From contig DATJGF010000119.1 of the NCBI GenBank assembly GCA_035495315.1, positions 118,176-182,175 of the forward strand: a stretch of 64,000 nt of DNA, in the 5' to 3' direction. Both the position numbers and the translations under genes were made by a program. Position 1 is the first letter of the stretch. Each line of letters opens with the position of its first letter. Positions 24,849 to 33,341 of this stretch are shown one piece after another. The stretch comes from DATJGF01 sp035495315 (GTDB lineage: Bacteria > Verrucomicrobiota > Verrucomicrobiia > Limisphaerales > UBA8199). The notes beneath the pieces were generated by a model, which had not been told where the DNA came from, searched no databases, and was given only the letters and a program-made list of their open reading frames with translations.

Positions 24849-26819
24849 TTGAACACGAAGCGTATCGTCGGAATTGATTTAGGCACCACCAACTCTCTGG
24901 TCGCGACTGTGGATTCGGGCATTCCCTTGGTGATTGCGGACCGGGAAGGGCGGCGGTTGACTCCTTCGGTGGTGCATTTTTCGGGGCCCGCGTCCGCACC
25001 TCTGGTCGGCTATCCGGCAAACCGTGTGCGGGTCGTTAAACCACAGGAAACTGTTTATTCGGTGAAGCGGTTCATGGGCCGGCGCGGCGATGAGATAAGC
25101 CAGGAGGAGATGCTGGTGACTTACCCGTTGAAAGGTGCCGGGGCCGAGCCGATGGGGGTCGAAATCCATGGCCAAAAATACTTGCCCGAAGAAATCTCAG
25201 CAGAGGTTCTCAAAAAATTGAAATGCGATGCGGAGGATTATTTTGGCGAACCGGTCGAGCGCGCGGTGATCACGGTGCCGGCGTATTTCAACGACGCTCA
25301 GCGCACGGCGACCAAGAAAGCGGGCGAACTGGCGGGCTTCACTGTAGAACGCATCGTCAACGAACCCACGGCGGCGGCACTGGCTTACGGCCTGGACAAG
25401 CTAAGGGAGTGTTCAAAAATCGCAGTGTATGACCTCGGCGGCGGCACCTTCGACCTTTCCATCCTCGAACTTAACGAGGGCGTCTTTCAGGTTCTTGCGA
25501 CCAACGGCAACACCCGGCTCGGGGGCGATGACCTGGATACGCGGATTGTGGATTTCCTTGTCGAAAAAATCAAATCGGCAGGCGGGCCGCAGGTTGTGGA
25601 ACCCTCCGGCACGCAACACGCAATTTGGAACACGCAACACGGCGCCGATCCTGAACTCGCCCTTCTCTCCCGCATCCGCGAAGCCGCCGAGCAGGCCAAG
25701 ATTCGACTTTCCAGCGAAACCGAGGTCGAAATTGCGCTGCCGTTTCTGACGCCGGAATTCAGTTTCAGTTACAAGCTTTCGCGCGTTGAGTTAGAAGAGC
25801 TGACGGGCGATATCATTGCGCGCACTCGGGCGCATTGCTTACGTTCGCTGGCCGACGCGCGGTTGGAAGCCAAGGACCTGGACCAGGTGATCCTGGTCGG
25901 AGGGCAGACCCGGATGCCGTTGGTGCGTCGGTTCGTGAGCGAGTTATTTGGTTGTGTCGATTTCGAGGAAACGCGTGGCAGCATACGATTGGGGACCGAG
26001 TTTCACCGGTCGGAAGGTCCGCAATTGAATACGTCGCAGAATCCGGACGAGGCGGTGGCGCTGGGTGCGGCGATACAGGCGGAGATCCTGGCCGGCGGGT
26101 TCAAGAACCTCTTGCTGCTGGATGTAACGCCTCTGTCATTGGGGATAGAGACATTTGGCGGGTTGATGAACGTGATTATCCCGCGGAACTCGACAATCCC
26201 GATCAAATCGGGGGAAATGTTTACGACGGCGGTCGATAACCAGCGGAGCATGCTGATACACGTGCTGCAAGGTGAACGCGAGCGCGCGCGGGACAATTGG
26301 AGCCTGGGCCGGTTCGCGATTGATTTTGAAGCGGCGCCGCGAGGCGTCCCCCGCGTCGGTGTGCAGTTTGAAATCGATGCGGACGGCATTTTGCGGGTGC
26401 TGGCGCGTGACATCAAGACCGGCGCCGAAAAGACGGTGGATTTGAAATCGGCGGTGGATGTCGACGACGCTGCGGTTCAGAAGATGGTGGAGGAGTCGGT
26501 CGAGCATGCCTTCGATGATCTTTCCGCCCGCAGATGGATTGAAGTCAAATTGAAGGCGGAGCAGTTGGTCGCGGCGACGGAAAAAGCCCTCGCGGACTGC
26601 GGCAATGAACTGGAGCGCGAGTACCGCAGCCGCATCGAGACGGCGCTAGGTGAGCTGAAGGCAATTCTGGCGATCGAAACTAACAGCGATAACCCGGGGG
26701 ATACCGCCCGGTTGCAGGCGGCATGCGCGGCCTTGGATGAGGTGACCCGAGCGATGGCCGAGCTGCTAATGGACAAGGCGATGGAAGCCTTGCTGCGCAA
26801 ACGCGGAGTGATCTCGTGA
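24849..26819 (+). CDS. Hsp70/DnaK-family chaperone
   Basis: The 656-residue protein starts at TTG 24849. It has the phosphate-1 motif GIDLGTTNSLV, phosphate-2 VYDLGGGTFDLSI, the adenosine motif VILVGGQTRMPLVRR and a substrate-binding domain beginning LLLLDVTPLSLGIET. It is therefore a complete ATPase plus substrate-binding domain. It lacks the EEVD-like or long C-terminal lid tail of housekeeping DnaK and has no DnaJ or GrpE neighbour, which fits an accessory Hsp70. Residues about 250-268 (around GTQHAIWNTQHG) are extra relative to the family and correspond to a 7-bp repeat at 25609-25643. The following gene is GrpB-family, not GrpE. Confidence 0.93.
   Translation: MNTKRIVGIDLGTTNSLVATVDSGIPLVIADREGRRLTPSVVHFSGPASAPLVGYPANRVRVVKPQETVYSVKRFMGRRGDEISQEEMLVTYPLKGAGAEPMGVEIHGQKYLPEEISAEVLKKLKCDAEDYFGEPVERAVITVPAYFNDAQRTATKKAGELAGFTVERIVNEPTAAALAYGLDKLRECSKIAVYDLGGGTFDLSILELNEGVFQVLATNGNTRLGGDDLDTRIVDFLVEKIKSAGGPQVVEPSGTQHAIWNTQHGADPELALLSRIREAAEQAKIRLSSETEVEIALPFLTPEFSFSYKLSRVELEELTGDIIARTRAHCLRSLADARLEAKDLDQVILVGGQTRMPLVRRFVSELFGCVDFEETRGSIRLGTEFHRSEGPQLNTSQNPDEAVALGAAIQAEILAGGFKNLLLLDVTPLSLGIETFGGLMNVIIPRNSTIPIKSGEMFTTAVDNQRSMLIHVLQGERERARDNWSLGRFAIDFEAAPRGVPRVGVQFEIDADGILRVLARDIKTGAEKTVDLKSAVDVDDAAVQKMVEESVEHAFDDLSARRWIEVKLKAEQLVAATEKALADCGNELEREYRSRIETALGELKAILAIETNSDNPGDTARLQAACAALDEVTRAMAELLMDKAMEALLRKRGVIS
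25609..25643. repeat. 7-bp-period tract inside the Hsp70 gene (tract d)
   Basis: Five 7-bp units of ACACGCA type (the middle one diverged) lie in frame in the ATPase domain, just before the conserved REAAEQAKIRLSS helix. E. coli DnaK has only a short loop there. Confidence 0.83.
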
Positions 26820-27078
26820 AGGGCCAGATTCATAAGCCGTCGAAACCACCGTAACGGCATCAATGGTAGCCCTTGCGCTGACAACGCTTCGCCTGACGCC
26901 AAAAGCAATAAAGCCCTGTGGGCTGGCCGTCGCGCCCTTTGCCTAAAAGGCAAACATATCTTCAAGACATCTGGCGCCACTGATTTTCGCTCCTCATGTC
27001 ACGCCGGTTCTGGATCTTTAAGTTGGATTAAGGAAGCAACGTCAATCATCCCGATTCTCGAAACACACGCTTTGCCGA
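26820..27078. other. Short gap with two hairpins
   Basis: Between the convergent Hsp70 and GrpB-family genes lie a small AGCCC/GGGCT hairpin near 26911 and a 7-bp-stem hairpin at 26938-26954 (TTTGCCT/AGGCAAA). Neither is followed by a T-run. No gene is supported. Confidence 0.4.
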
Positions 27079-27678
27079 CTACTGCCCAGCGCGTCCTCGT
27101 GCGATAATTCCCTCGATTACCTCCGATTTGGCATCGGCGTAGTCCTGCACATATTTCCAGGGCCGGCTTGCTAACCGCTGTTTGGCCTGGGCATAGAGTT
27201 CTCGCTCCTCCGGACGGCTGCGCAAACGCTCACGCAGCAACAGCAGACGCTCGATCTCAACCGATCCCGCCGTGAACACGTGCAGATTCACATCGACTTC
27301 CGGCCCCTTAAACAGGCGATGCTCGTGCCACTCCGGTTCACGGATCCGCAATCGGTATCCGGCCGCTTCGAGCGCCGGCACATAAGATGCCTCTTCCGCG
27401 GAATTTACCACCACCAGCAGAATATCGATGATCGGCTTGGCAACCAACCCAGGCACCGAAGTCGACCCGATGTGCTCGATCCTCAGAGCCCGATCTCCCA
27501 GCGCACCACGAATACGCTCGACCTCACGCCCAAACTGCATTGGCCATCTCGCATTGTACTCCTGCAGCCTTATCGGGCCGTCGAGCACCCTTGGCTCGCC
27601 GATCGTGACACGTCTGATTCTCTCTTCCGAAAGCGAGCGTGCAAGATTCTCTTCCGGTGAATTGTCCGCACCCGACAT
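27079..27678 (-). CDS. GrpB/UPF0157 family protein
   Basis: About 199 residues from ATG 27678. The family signature RIEHIGSTSVPGLVAKPIIDILLVV is clear and belongs to the nucleotidyltransferase-like GrpB fold, a family of mostly unknown function (some members are fused to dephospho-CoA kinase). Despite the name it is unrelated to the Hsp70 exchange factor GrpE. The open frame extends to a TTG at 27759; ATG 27678 fits homology better. It is convergent with the Hsp70 gene. Confidence 0.82.
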   Translation of the reverse strand: MSGADNSPEENLARSLSEERIRRVTIGEPRVLDGPIRLQEYNARWPMQFGREVERIRGALGDRALRIEHIGSTSVPGLVAKPIIDILLVVVNSAEEASYVPALEAAGYRLRIREPEWHEHRLFKGPEVDVNLHVFTAGSVEIERLLLLRERLRSRPEERELYAQAKQRLASRPWKYVQDYADAKSEVIEGIIARGRAGQ

Positions 27679-27789
27679 ACCGGTCAGAAATATGGAGCCG
27701 AGGCCGCCGTTAGCAACCATATATGGCACTGAGGGATTGGCAACAAAAGGGAAAATCAAGCCGGAGTTCCCGTTGTGAGCGCCACCAAA

Positions 27790-27808
27790 CGGAAATGAAA
27801 CATTTCCG
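27790..27808. repeat. Perfect 8-bp inverted repeat
   Basis: CGGAAATG and CATTTCCG flank an AAA loop, between the GrpB-family start and the phospholipase gene. It could be an operator or a small hairpin; there is no T-run. Confidence 0.5.
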
Positions 27809-27840
27809 TGACAAAATTCTTATTTATTGACCTGCGATGA

Positions 27841-27880
27841 TTCTCTGACCTTCGTTCTCTTCATTTCCTTTTGTTCAAAA
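27841..27880 (-). repeat. 9-bp-period repeat, copy 2 (inverted)
   Basis: Reverse-complement copy of the nonamer tract at 24617-24656; units on the minus strand follow AAGRNAACG. It lies between the divergent GrpB-family and phospholipase genes. Confidence 0.6.
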
Positions 27881-28006
27881 TCGGCCTTGCCGCTTTTCTG
27901 TTGCAGCGGGGACCGGAAATCTTTGAGCAATCAGCTGCACTGCGTGACACTCGTTGGATTTTGGCCAGTTGCAGAGCCGGATCGTTCTGGGTAGGTTGCC
28001 ACAGCC

Positions 28007-29356
28007 ATGGCCACCATTGACGACATCAAAACGGTTGTGATTGTTCTCATGGAGAATCGCTCTTTCGATCACATGCTCGGTTACCTTAGTTTGCCGCCTT
28101 CCAGTAGAATCGACGTCGACGGACAGAGTGCAGACCCCGCCTGGCTGACCAAATTCGCCAATCAGGATGGTACGCAGCAGTTCCAGCCGTTCCACAACGA
28201 CGATCCTTACTATCTACCCGCCAAATTCGATCCGCCGCACCAGCGGGAGAACGTCGCGGAGCATTTGGGTGTGCTGAACAACGGGACGTACGCGATGAAC
28301 GGGTTTGTGGCAGCGATTCCGCAGAGTGTTTCGTCGAACCCCGACCACCGGCGTTTGGTGATGGGCTACTTTGGTGCCGCCGAAGTCCCCATTAACGACT
28401 TTTTTGCGACCAATTTTACAATTTGTGATCGCTGGTTTTGCGCCGTTCCCTCTGGCACCCAACCCAATCGCCTCATGGCTATGGGTGGGGCATCGGTGAT
28501 CGAAAGAAACGCGACGCCGTTGCCTCCCCAGCCATTGATCTATGACTGGCTTGATGAGCACAACATCAGTTGGTGCGTCTACCACCAGGGCATCCCTTTT
28601 TTCACCATGATGCTTCGCTGGGTTCCGCGAATTCTGGCGGGAAGAAATTTCCGGCCATTCGACCGGCTCAAAACCGACCTCGAATCAACACCGCCATCGC
28701 AGCTGCCTCAGGTCATTTTCGTCGAACCCGATTATGGTGATGCTCCCCATTTTGGCCGCTCGACTGATGATCACGCGCCGTCCGGCGTCAGCGACGGCCA
28801 GGAGTTCCTGATGCAGGTCTATAACGCAGTGACGTCCAGCCGCTCCTTCTGGAATCGATCTCTTACAATTATGGGTTACGATGAGCATGGCGGCTTTTTC
28901 GATCACGTGTCGCCACCCCTGATTCGCACCGCCCCTCCCAATGGCGCCTCATACAATGCGTTCCTCTCCCTGGGGCCCCGGACTCCCGCGTACGTTCTTT
29001 CGCCTTTTGTTAATGCGGGCGCGTGCGCGCATGACCTTTTCGATCACACCTCGGTCTTAAAATTCATCGCGGAAAAATTCGGAAATGGTTCGTACTCACT
29101 CGCAGTCGATACCCGTCCGGTTGAGAGTTTGTCGAAAGTCTTAACTTTTGAAAACCCGATTACCAGCCCTCCGCCTGCGCCAGCCGTTGATGCCTACCTG
29201 AACCAGCGGCCGCCAAAAAATCCCTATGAAGTCACCATCCCCTTCGATGGAACTGAGCTGCAAAACGCTTTCATGGCTGGTGCGACGGAAATGAAACGCC
29301 AGGGCGGAGATACTCACCCGTTTTTTGGTCGGCTCCTTCAAAACGTGCCAGCGTAA
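28007..29356 (+). CDS. Phospholipase C/acid phosphatase-type phosphoesterase
   Basis: The 449-residue protein belongs to the bacterial phospholipase C/AcpA superfamily. The N-terminal MENRSFDHMLGYL contains the metal and nucleophile region, and YDEHGGFFDHVSPP is the second metal site. Unlike the classical Tat-exported enzymes it starts directly at the catalytic domain (MATIDDIKTVVIV) with no signal peptide, so it is either cytoplasmic or exported by another route. The ankyrin lipoprotein gene begins 20 bp later. Substrate (phospholipid or phosphomonoester) is not readable from sequence. Confidence 0.88.
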   Translation: MATIDDIKTVVIVLMENRSFDHMLGYLSLPPSSRIDVDGQSADPAWLTKFANQDGTQQFQPFHNDDPYYLPAKFDPPHQRENVAEHLGVLNNGTYAMNGFVAAIPQSVSSNPDHRRLVMGYFGAAEVPINDFFATNFTICDRWFCAVPSGTQPNRLMAMGGASVIERNATPLPPQPLIYDWLDEHNISWCVYHQGIPFFTMMLRWVPRILAGRNFRPFDRLKTDLESTPPSQLPQVIFVEPDYGDAPHFGRSTDDHAPSGVSDGQEFLMQVYNAVTSSRSFWNRSLTIMGYDEHGGFFDHVSPPLIRTAPPNGASYNAFLSLGPRTPAYVLSPFVNAGACAHDLFDHTSVLKFIAEKFGNGSYSLAVDTRPVESLSKVLTFENPITSPPPAPAVDAYLNQRPPKNPYEVTIPFDGTELQNAFMAGATEMKRQGGDTHPFFGRLLQNVPA

Positions 29357-29376
29357 GGTGCATTCAAGTTAAGCCT

Positions 29377-29850
29377 ATGCGAGATCTAATTCGGCCGTTC
29401 CAGTCGATTACAGTTGCGCTGCTCGTCCTTTCCAGCGGATGCTTTCTTCTCCCACCGCCGCACAGTGATTATCGACCGATTCATCAATTTTCCCTTGGCT
29501 GCGACGCTCAAGCTGTCCAAGCGATTCTGCAGACCAATGTCGCCGCCGTGAATCTGCCCGATGATTCAGGTCGAACTCCGCTTCATGATGCCGCGTCGCG
29601 AAATTGCACGAATGTCATCGCAATCCTCATTCACGCCGGGGCCCAACTGGAGGCAAGGGATCAAGCGGGAGAAACGCCGCTCCATGTTGCTGCTCAGGAA
29701 GGATGTACGGACGCTGTGACATTGCTCGTTCAAGCTGGAGCGAACATCAATCCAATCGATAATCAAGGGAACACTCCCTTAAAGAGAGCCCGTGCCTATG
29801 AACAAACCGCCGTGGTCAATCTCTTACGCAGCCTTGGCGCGAAGGAGTAA
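29377..29850 (+). CDS. Ankyrin-repeat lipoprotein
   Basis: 157 residues. The N-terminus has a signal peptide with a lipobox-like VLSSGC (Cys22), so the mature protein is probably lipid-anchored in the periplasm. Three ankyrin repeats follow (GRTPLHDAA, GETPLHVAA, GNTPLKRAR), each about 33 residues. Ankyrin repeats bind proteins. Its position 20 bp after the leaderless phospholipase suggests it binds or restrains that enzyme, as in some effector-immunity or enzyme-inhibitor pairs; this is inference. Confidence 0.85.
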   Translation: MRDLIRPFQSITVALLVLSSGCFLLPPPHSDYRPIHQFSLGCDAQAVQAILQTNVAAVNLPDDSGRTPLHDAASRNCTNVIAILIHAGAQLEARDQAGETPLHVAAQEGCTDAVTLLVQAGANINPIDNQGNTPLKRARAYEQTAVVNLLRSLGAKE

Positions 29851-30285
29851 AGTCTTGAAGTGGCATTCCGCGACGAAAGTTTGGTCGTCAGATCCTCCAA
29901 ATATGCAACCTCTCATGCCGATGGCTGTCGGCGACTCAGATGTGCACCAAAACGCCAGGTCCATCACTTCCAGACCTCCTGTTACGGATCGCCAACGCTC
30001 AGATTACGGTCATTGTAACGGATAAAACCTCAACCATCGTCCGGTTCTATGCGGCTGTGACGGATATAACGGTCGTATACCCCAAATGGTCGACTCACCC
30101 TCCTCCTGCTCATCCTCTGAACTGCGCCAGCCTCTTGAAGTGCGGCAGTCCCTGCCGTTTTTTAAGCCGCGTCTTTTGTTGACCGCCTCGCAGTTCCCTT
30201 CCTGATGCTTCTGACGCCGCAGTTGACGTCAGCCTGACGTTTCTAAACCTTCAAAATCACTCGGGAATACCGAGGTCCCCAATGA
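29851..30285. other. Gap of 435 bp ending with a terminator
   Basis: No credible coding frame. The stretch 29990-30080 contains several related short words (TTACGGAT, GTAACGGATA, GACGGATATAACGG). The intrinsic terminator at 30143-30163 closes whatever is transcribed here. Confidence 0.45.
30143..30163 (+). terminator. Intrinsic terminator
   Basis: CGGCAG (30143-30148) pairs with CTGCCG (30152-30157) around TCC, followed by six T. It lies 293 bp after the ankyrin gene stop, on its strand. Confidence 0.78.
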
Positions 30286-32139
30286 CTACGGTCCACGCAG
30301 GCGGAAGAAACGGATCGGATCATGAGGCGAGACGCGGTAAGGGCTCGATGTCGGGATCACATCCTCAAATGGGCCGGCGGCATTTGTGGAGCTTTGCAGA
30401 AAATCGCCGTTCGTCCACCTAAGCACCAAATCGCCTCCTTTTCGGTCTGCAATCAATAACTGTCTGGGCACTACCTCGCCGTTGGACAGCACGCGGGCTG
30501 GGAAGATCCCGGGAATGCCTGAAGGATTATGGAATCGGATTTGACTAAGTTGCTGCTGAGTCAAAACACGGGGGTCGCTTCCAAAAAGGAGCTGGTGTTG
30601 TCCGCCACCTTCGATAGAGCCTTTCCAGTTTTCAATCGTAAGGGTGGCTCCGTTCGACCAGACGAGGCCATGGCTATCGGCAAAATGCAAAAGCGAGGGG
30701 CCGTTACTGCGCAACACCAAAGTCGAATTTGCGGTGGTCCAACCGAAAGGCATGCTCAATTGCAACGGTCCCATTTCTACTCCACCTGTCTGCTCGTCCC
30801 AGGTGCCGTTTGCAAGCGTGATAACAGCTTGTGAACCAATGCTGCCTCCGATGTGACGAAACAGCGACCCGGATAACAAAATGTTGTCGGCGAGCAGTTG
30901 TCCGTCACACAATTCATAAGTTGAAGCGGCGTACGACGACGCAACTGACAAGGTGCCGATCTGGTTCGTTCCACCCATTTGTGTAAAAATACCGGTAGTT
31001 AGGGAGATCAGTGGACTCGTGAGCGATCCACCGCCTAGCACGTAATGCGCAGGGAAGGTCAGGTATCGGGGCAAAATTCCTTGTCCGCTAAAAATCTCAA
31101 GAAACAGACCACCTTCAAGATTCAGTCCAGTGTTGGTGTGGATACCCCCCCACTGGCTGAATGTGCCATACCGCCCGACGTGAACAGGGGAAGCCGCCAC
31201 AACGCCATTGGACAAGATGTAACTACCCCAACCCTGGTACTGTTCCCATAGGCTTGCTCCGACGAAAATGCCACCCGAGTTCGTGCCGCCGGTTTGGATC
31301 AGGGTGCCGATTCCGTGATCCGCGTAGGGATAGCCGGCCACGATCGTGGATCCTTCGTGAGTCCCGCCATTCAACGAGTAGACTCCATCTCCCTGGATTC
31401 CAATGGTTACCTCGCCGTTAATAACGCCACCAGATTGTATGAGCACGCCGTCATCGTGGATGCCATTGAGTACAACGCCAGGCGGCACAGCCGGCCCCTG
31501 GAGCAAACCTGAACGGATCTGATATGTGCCCACGAGGTTCATTGAGGCGAAAGCGTTGGTGCCTCCTATGTGGTTAAAAGTGCTGCCGATATCCTCAAAC
31601 GCAGCCCTCAGGGTCCCGTTAGTAAGATCGTAAAACCCGGAACCGCCGCTTCCCACAACGAGGTTGTCGCAGCGGACCGATGAGAACTCTCCCTGTTTCA
31701 CCGCGCCATCCACGACGAATTCGCCTCCTGCGCCAGAAATGTCCAATGCGGAGTCAAGCGCGACCACCGCCGCGCTGTTGCTGACGAAGAGCGCATGCGC
31801 TGAGAGGGGTACTTGCAGTCCGGCGTGGTTCAGCAGCAGTTCATTAAAAGAATTGGCCGGTGAAGCGATGATGATGGAATCGACCATCAGCGTCTGGGGG
31901 TAGTTCCTGGCGGTATTTGTTCCGATAGTCAGAACCTTTGAACCAGGATTCCTGAAGAAGACGATTTGATTGGTTCCCGGGAGCCGGCCCAATAGCCAGC
32001 TCTGCTGTTGCCAATAACCACTCACTGAATTTGTCCACCGGTTGGTTTGACCCAAGGCCGAAGCACAACACAACATGATGCAAAGGTGAAACATCCGGGC
32101 TGGGCTGAGAACCCGTAACCCGGAAATGGAACGGTTCAT
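30286..32139 (-). CDS. Secreted beta-strand-repeat protein
   Basis: 617 residues with a signal peptide ending near ASALGQT. The body is a run of short Gly-rich beta repeats (GGTNxxGxIxVG-like, VxNGVVAASPVHVG), as in beta-helix or autotransporter-type passenger proteins. No enzyme motif or autotransporter barrel is seen. It ends with the C-terminal region SSTNAAGPFEDV and FFRLRGP, matching the ends of the other large exported proteins in the window. It is probably a surface or extracellular structural protein. The codon from 32139 is the best start. Confidence 0.8.
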   Translation of the reverse strand: MNRSISGLRVLSPARMFHLCIMLCCASALGQTNRWTNSVSGYWQQQSWLLGRLPGTNQIVFFRNPGSKVLTIGTNTARNYPQTLMVDSIIIASPANSFNELLLNHAGLQVPLSAHALFVSNSAAVVALDSALDISGAGGEFVVDGAVKQGEFSSVRCDNLVVGSGGSGFYDLTNGTLRAAFEDIGSTFNHIGGTNAFASMNLVGTYQIRSGLLQGPAVPPGVVLNGIHDDGVLIQSGGVINGEVTIGIQGDGVYSLNGGTHEGSTIVAGYPYADHGIGTLIQTGGTNSGGIFVGASLWEQYQGWGSYILSNGVVAASPVHVGRYGTFSQWGGIHTNTGLNLEGGLFLEIFSGQGILPRYLTFPAHYVLGGGSLTSPLISLTTGIFTQMGGTNQIGTLSVASSYAASTYELCDGQLLADNILLSGSLFRHIGGSIGSQAVITLANGTWDEQTGGVEMGPLQLSMPFGWTTANSTLVLRSNGPSLLHFADSHGLVWSNGATLTIENWKGSIEGGGQHQLLFGSDPRVLTQQQLSQIRFHNPSGIPGIFPARVLSNGEVVPRQLLIADRKGGDLVLRWTNGDFLQSSTNAAGPFEDVIPTSSPYRVSPHDPIRFFRLRGP

Positions 32140-32239
32140 GGCAGCGCGAATTATCCGCCACCACGGCCTCCAGGTCAGTAGGGTACGAGCCTCAAGGCGC
32201 GAGGGAAAAGGCCCCAGGGCGTAGTAGCAATAAGACCAA

Positions 32240-33340
32240 TTATAACTTGGGCTCGGTAGCGGCCAAGCCGTGGGCTTCGGCGACTGCTTTGTGGGTGGTT
32301 TTGCCGCTCATAACATTAATGGCGCTCAATAAGGCGGGTTGCCTTTGGCAAGCTTCGGCGAGCCCGAGGTCGGCGAGCAGTTCGATGTAGCGGTAAGTGA
32401 CATTGGTCAGAGCCTGGGTGGCGGTGCGCGCATAGGCGCCCGGCATATTGGCAACGCAATAGTGAGTAACGCCTTCCTCAACAAAGACCGGGTCATGATG
32501 CGTCGTCGGCCGGGAGGTCTCGGCACAGCCGCCCTGATCGATCGCGATATCCACCAGCACGCTGCCCGGCCGCATGCGCCGCAACATATCGCGGCGAATC
32601 AGTTTTGGAGCGCGCGCGCCGGGCACGAGAACCGCCCCGATGAGCAAATCGACGGAGGGCAACAGTTCGAGCAAGTGAGCCTCGTTCGAGTAGAGCGTGT
32701 GGGCGGTGTGCAAGGTGATGTCGAGGAAACGCATCCGTTCGAGGTCGACTTCGAGAATGGTGACATCGGCGCCCATGCCTTGTCCCATGCGGGCGGCGTT
32801 GATGCCGGACGTGCCGCCGCCCAGCACGACGACCTTGCCCGGCAGCACTCCGGGCACGCCGCCAAGCAAAACGCCACTGCCGCCAAAATGTTTCGCGAGG
32901 AAATAGCCGCCGACGAGGATCGACATGCGGCCGGCGATTTCGCTCATCGGCTCGAGCAACGGCAAACGCCGATTGACTTCGAGCGTCTCGTAAGCGAGGC
33001 CGGTGACACCGGATTTCAAGAGGGCATCAGTGAGGCCGCGGTCGGCGGCCAAGTGAAGGTAAGTGAAGAGCAGTTGCCCGGGCCGCAGGAGATTGTATTC
33101 AGCGGGCAAAGGCTCTTTCACCTTGACGATGAGATCGGATTTATCGAATACGGCGGCGTGATCTTTGACCAAAGTGGCGCCTGCCTGCACGTAGTCGGCG
33201 TCAGGATAACCGGCACCCGCCCCGGCATTTTTTTCGACAAACACCTGGTGGCCGCGCTTGATGAGTTGGTAGGCCGCAGACGGCAACAAGGCGACGCGGT
33301 ATTCCTGCTCTTTGATTTCTTTGGGGACGCCGATGTTCAT
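32240..33340 (-). CDS. ald: Alanine dehydrogenase
   Basis: 366 residues, a near-full match by eye to NAD-dependent L-alanine dehydrogenase: MNIGVPKEIKEQEYRVALLP at the N-terminus, the VKVKEP and YLHLAAD catalytic stretches, and the NAD-binding GGGTSGINAARMGQGMGADV segment. It interconverts alanine and pyruvate plus ammonia. It is the downstream gene of a pair with the BrkB/YihY protein: that stop and this ATG are separated by one base (33341). Confidence 0.96.
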   Translation of the reverse strand: MNIGVPKEIKEQEYRVALLPSAAYQLIKRGHQVFVEKNAGAGAGYPDADYVQAGATLVKDHAAVFDKSDLIVKVKEPLPAEYNLLRPGQLLFTYLHLAADRGLTDALLKSGVTGLAYETLEVNRRLPLLEPMSEIAGRMSILVGGYFLAKHFGGSGVLLGGVPGVLPGKVVVLGGGTSGINAARMGQGMGADVTILEVDLERMRFLDITLHTAHTLYSNEAHLLELLPSVDLLIGAVLVPGARAPKLIRRDMLRRMRPGSVLVDIAIDQGGCAETSRPTTHHDPVFVEEGVTHYCVANMPGAYARTATQALTNVTYRYIELLADLGLAEACQRQPALLSAINVMSGKTTHKAVAEAHGLAATEPKL

Positions 33341-33341
33341 T

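Noticed and set aside
24849..27678. Hsp70 and GrpB-family pair as a DnaK-GrpE chaperone operon
   Set aside because: The second gene is GrpB/UPF0157 (nucleotidyltransferase-like), not GrpE, and the genes are convergent.
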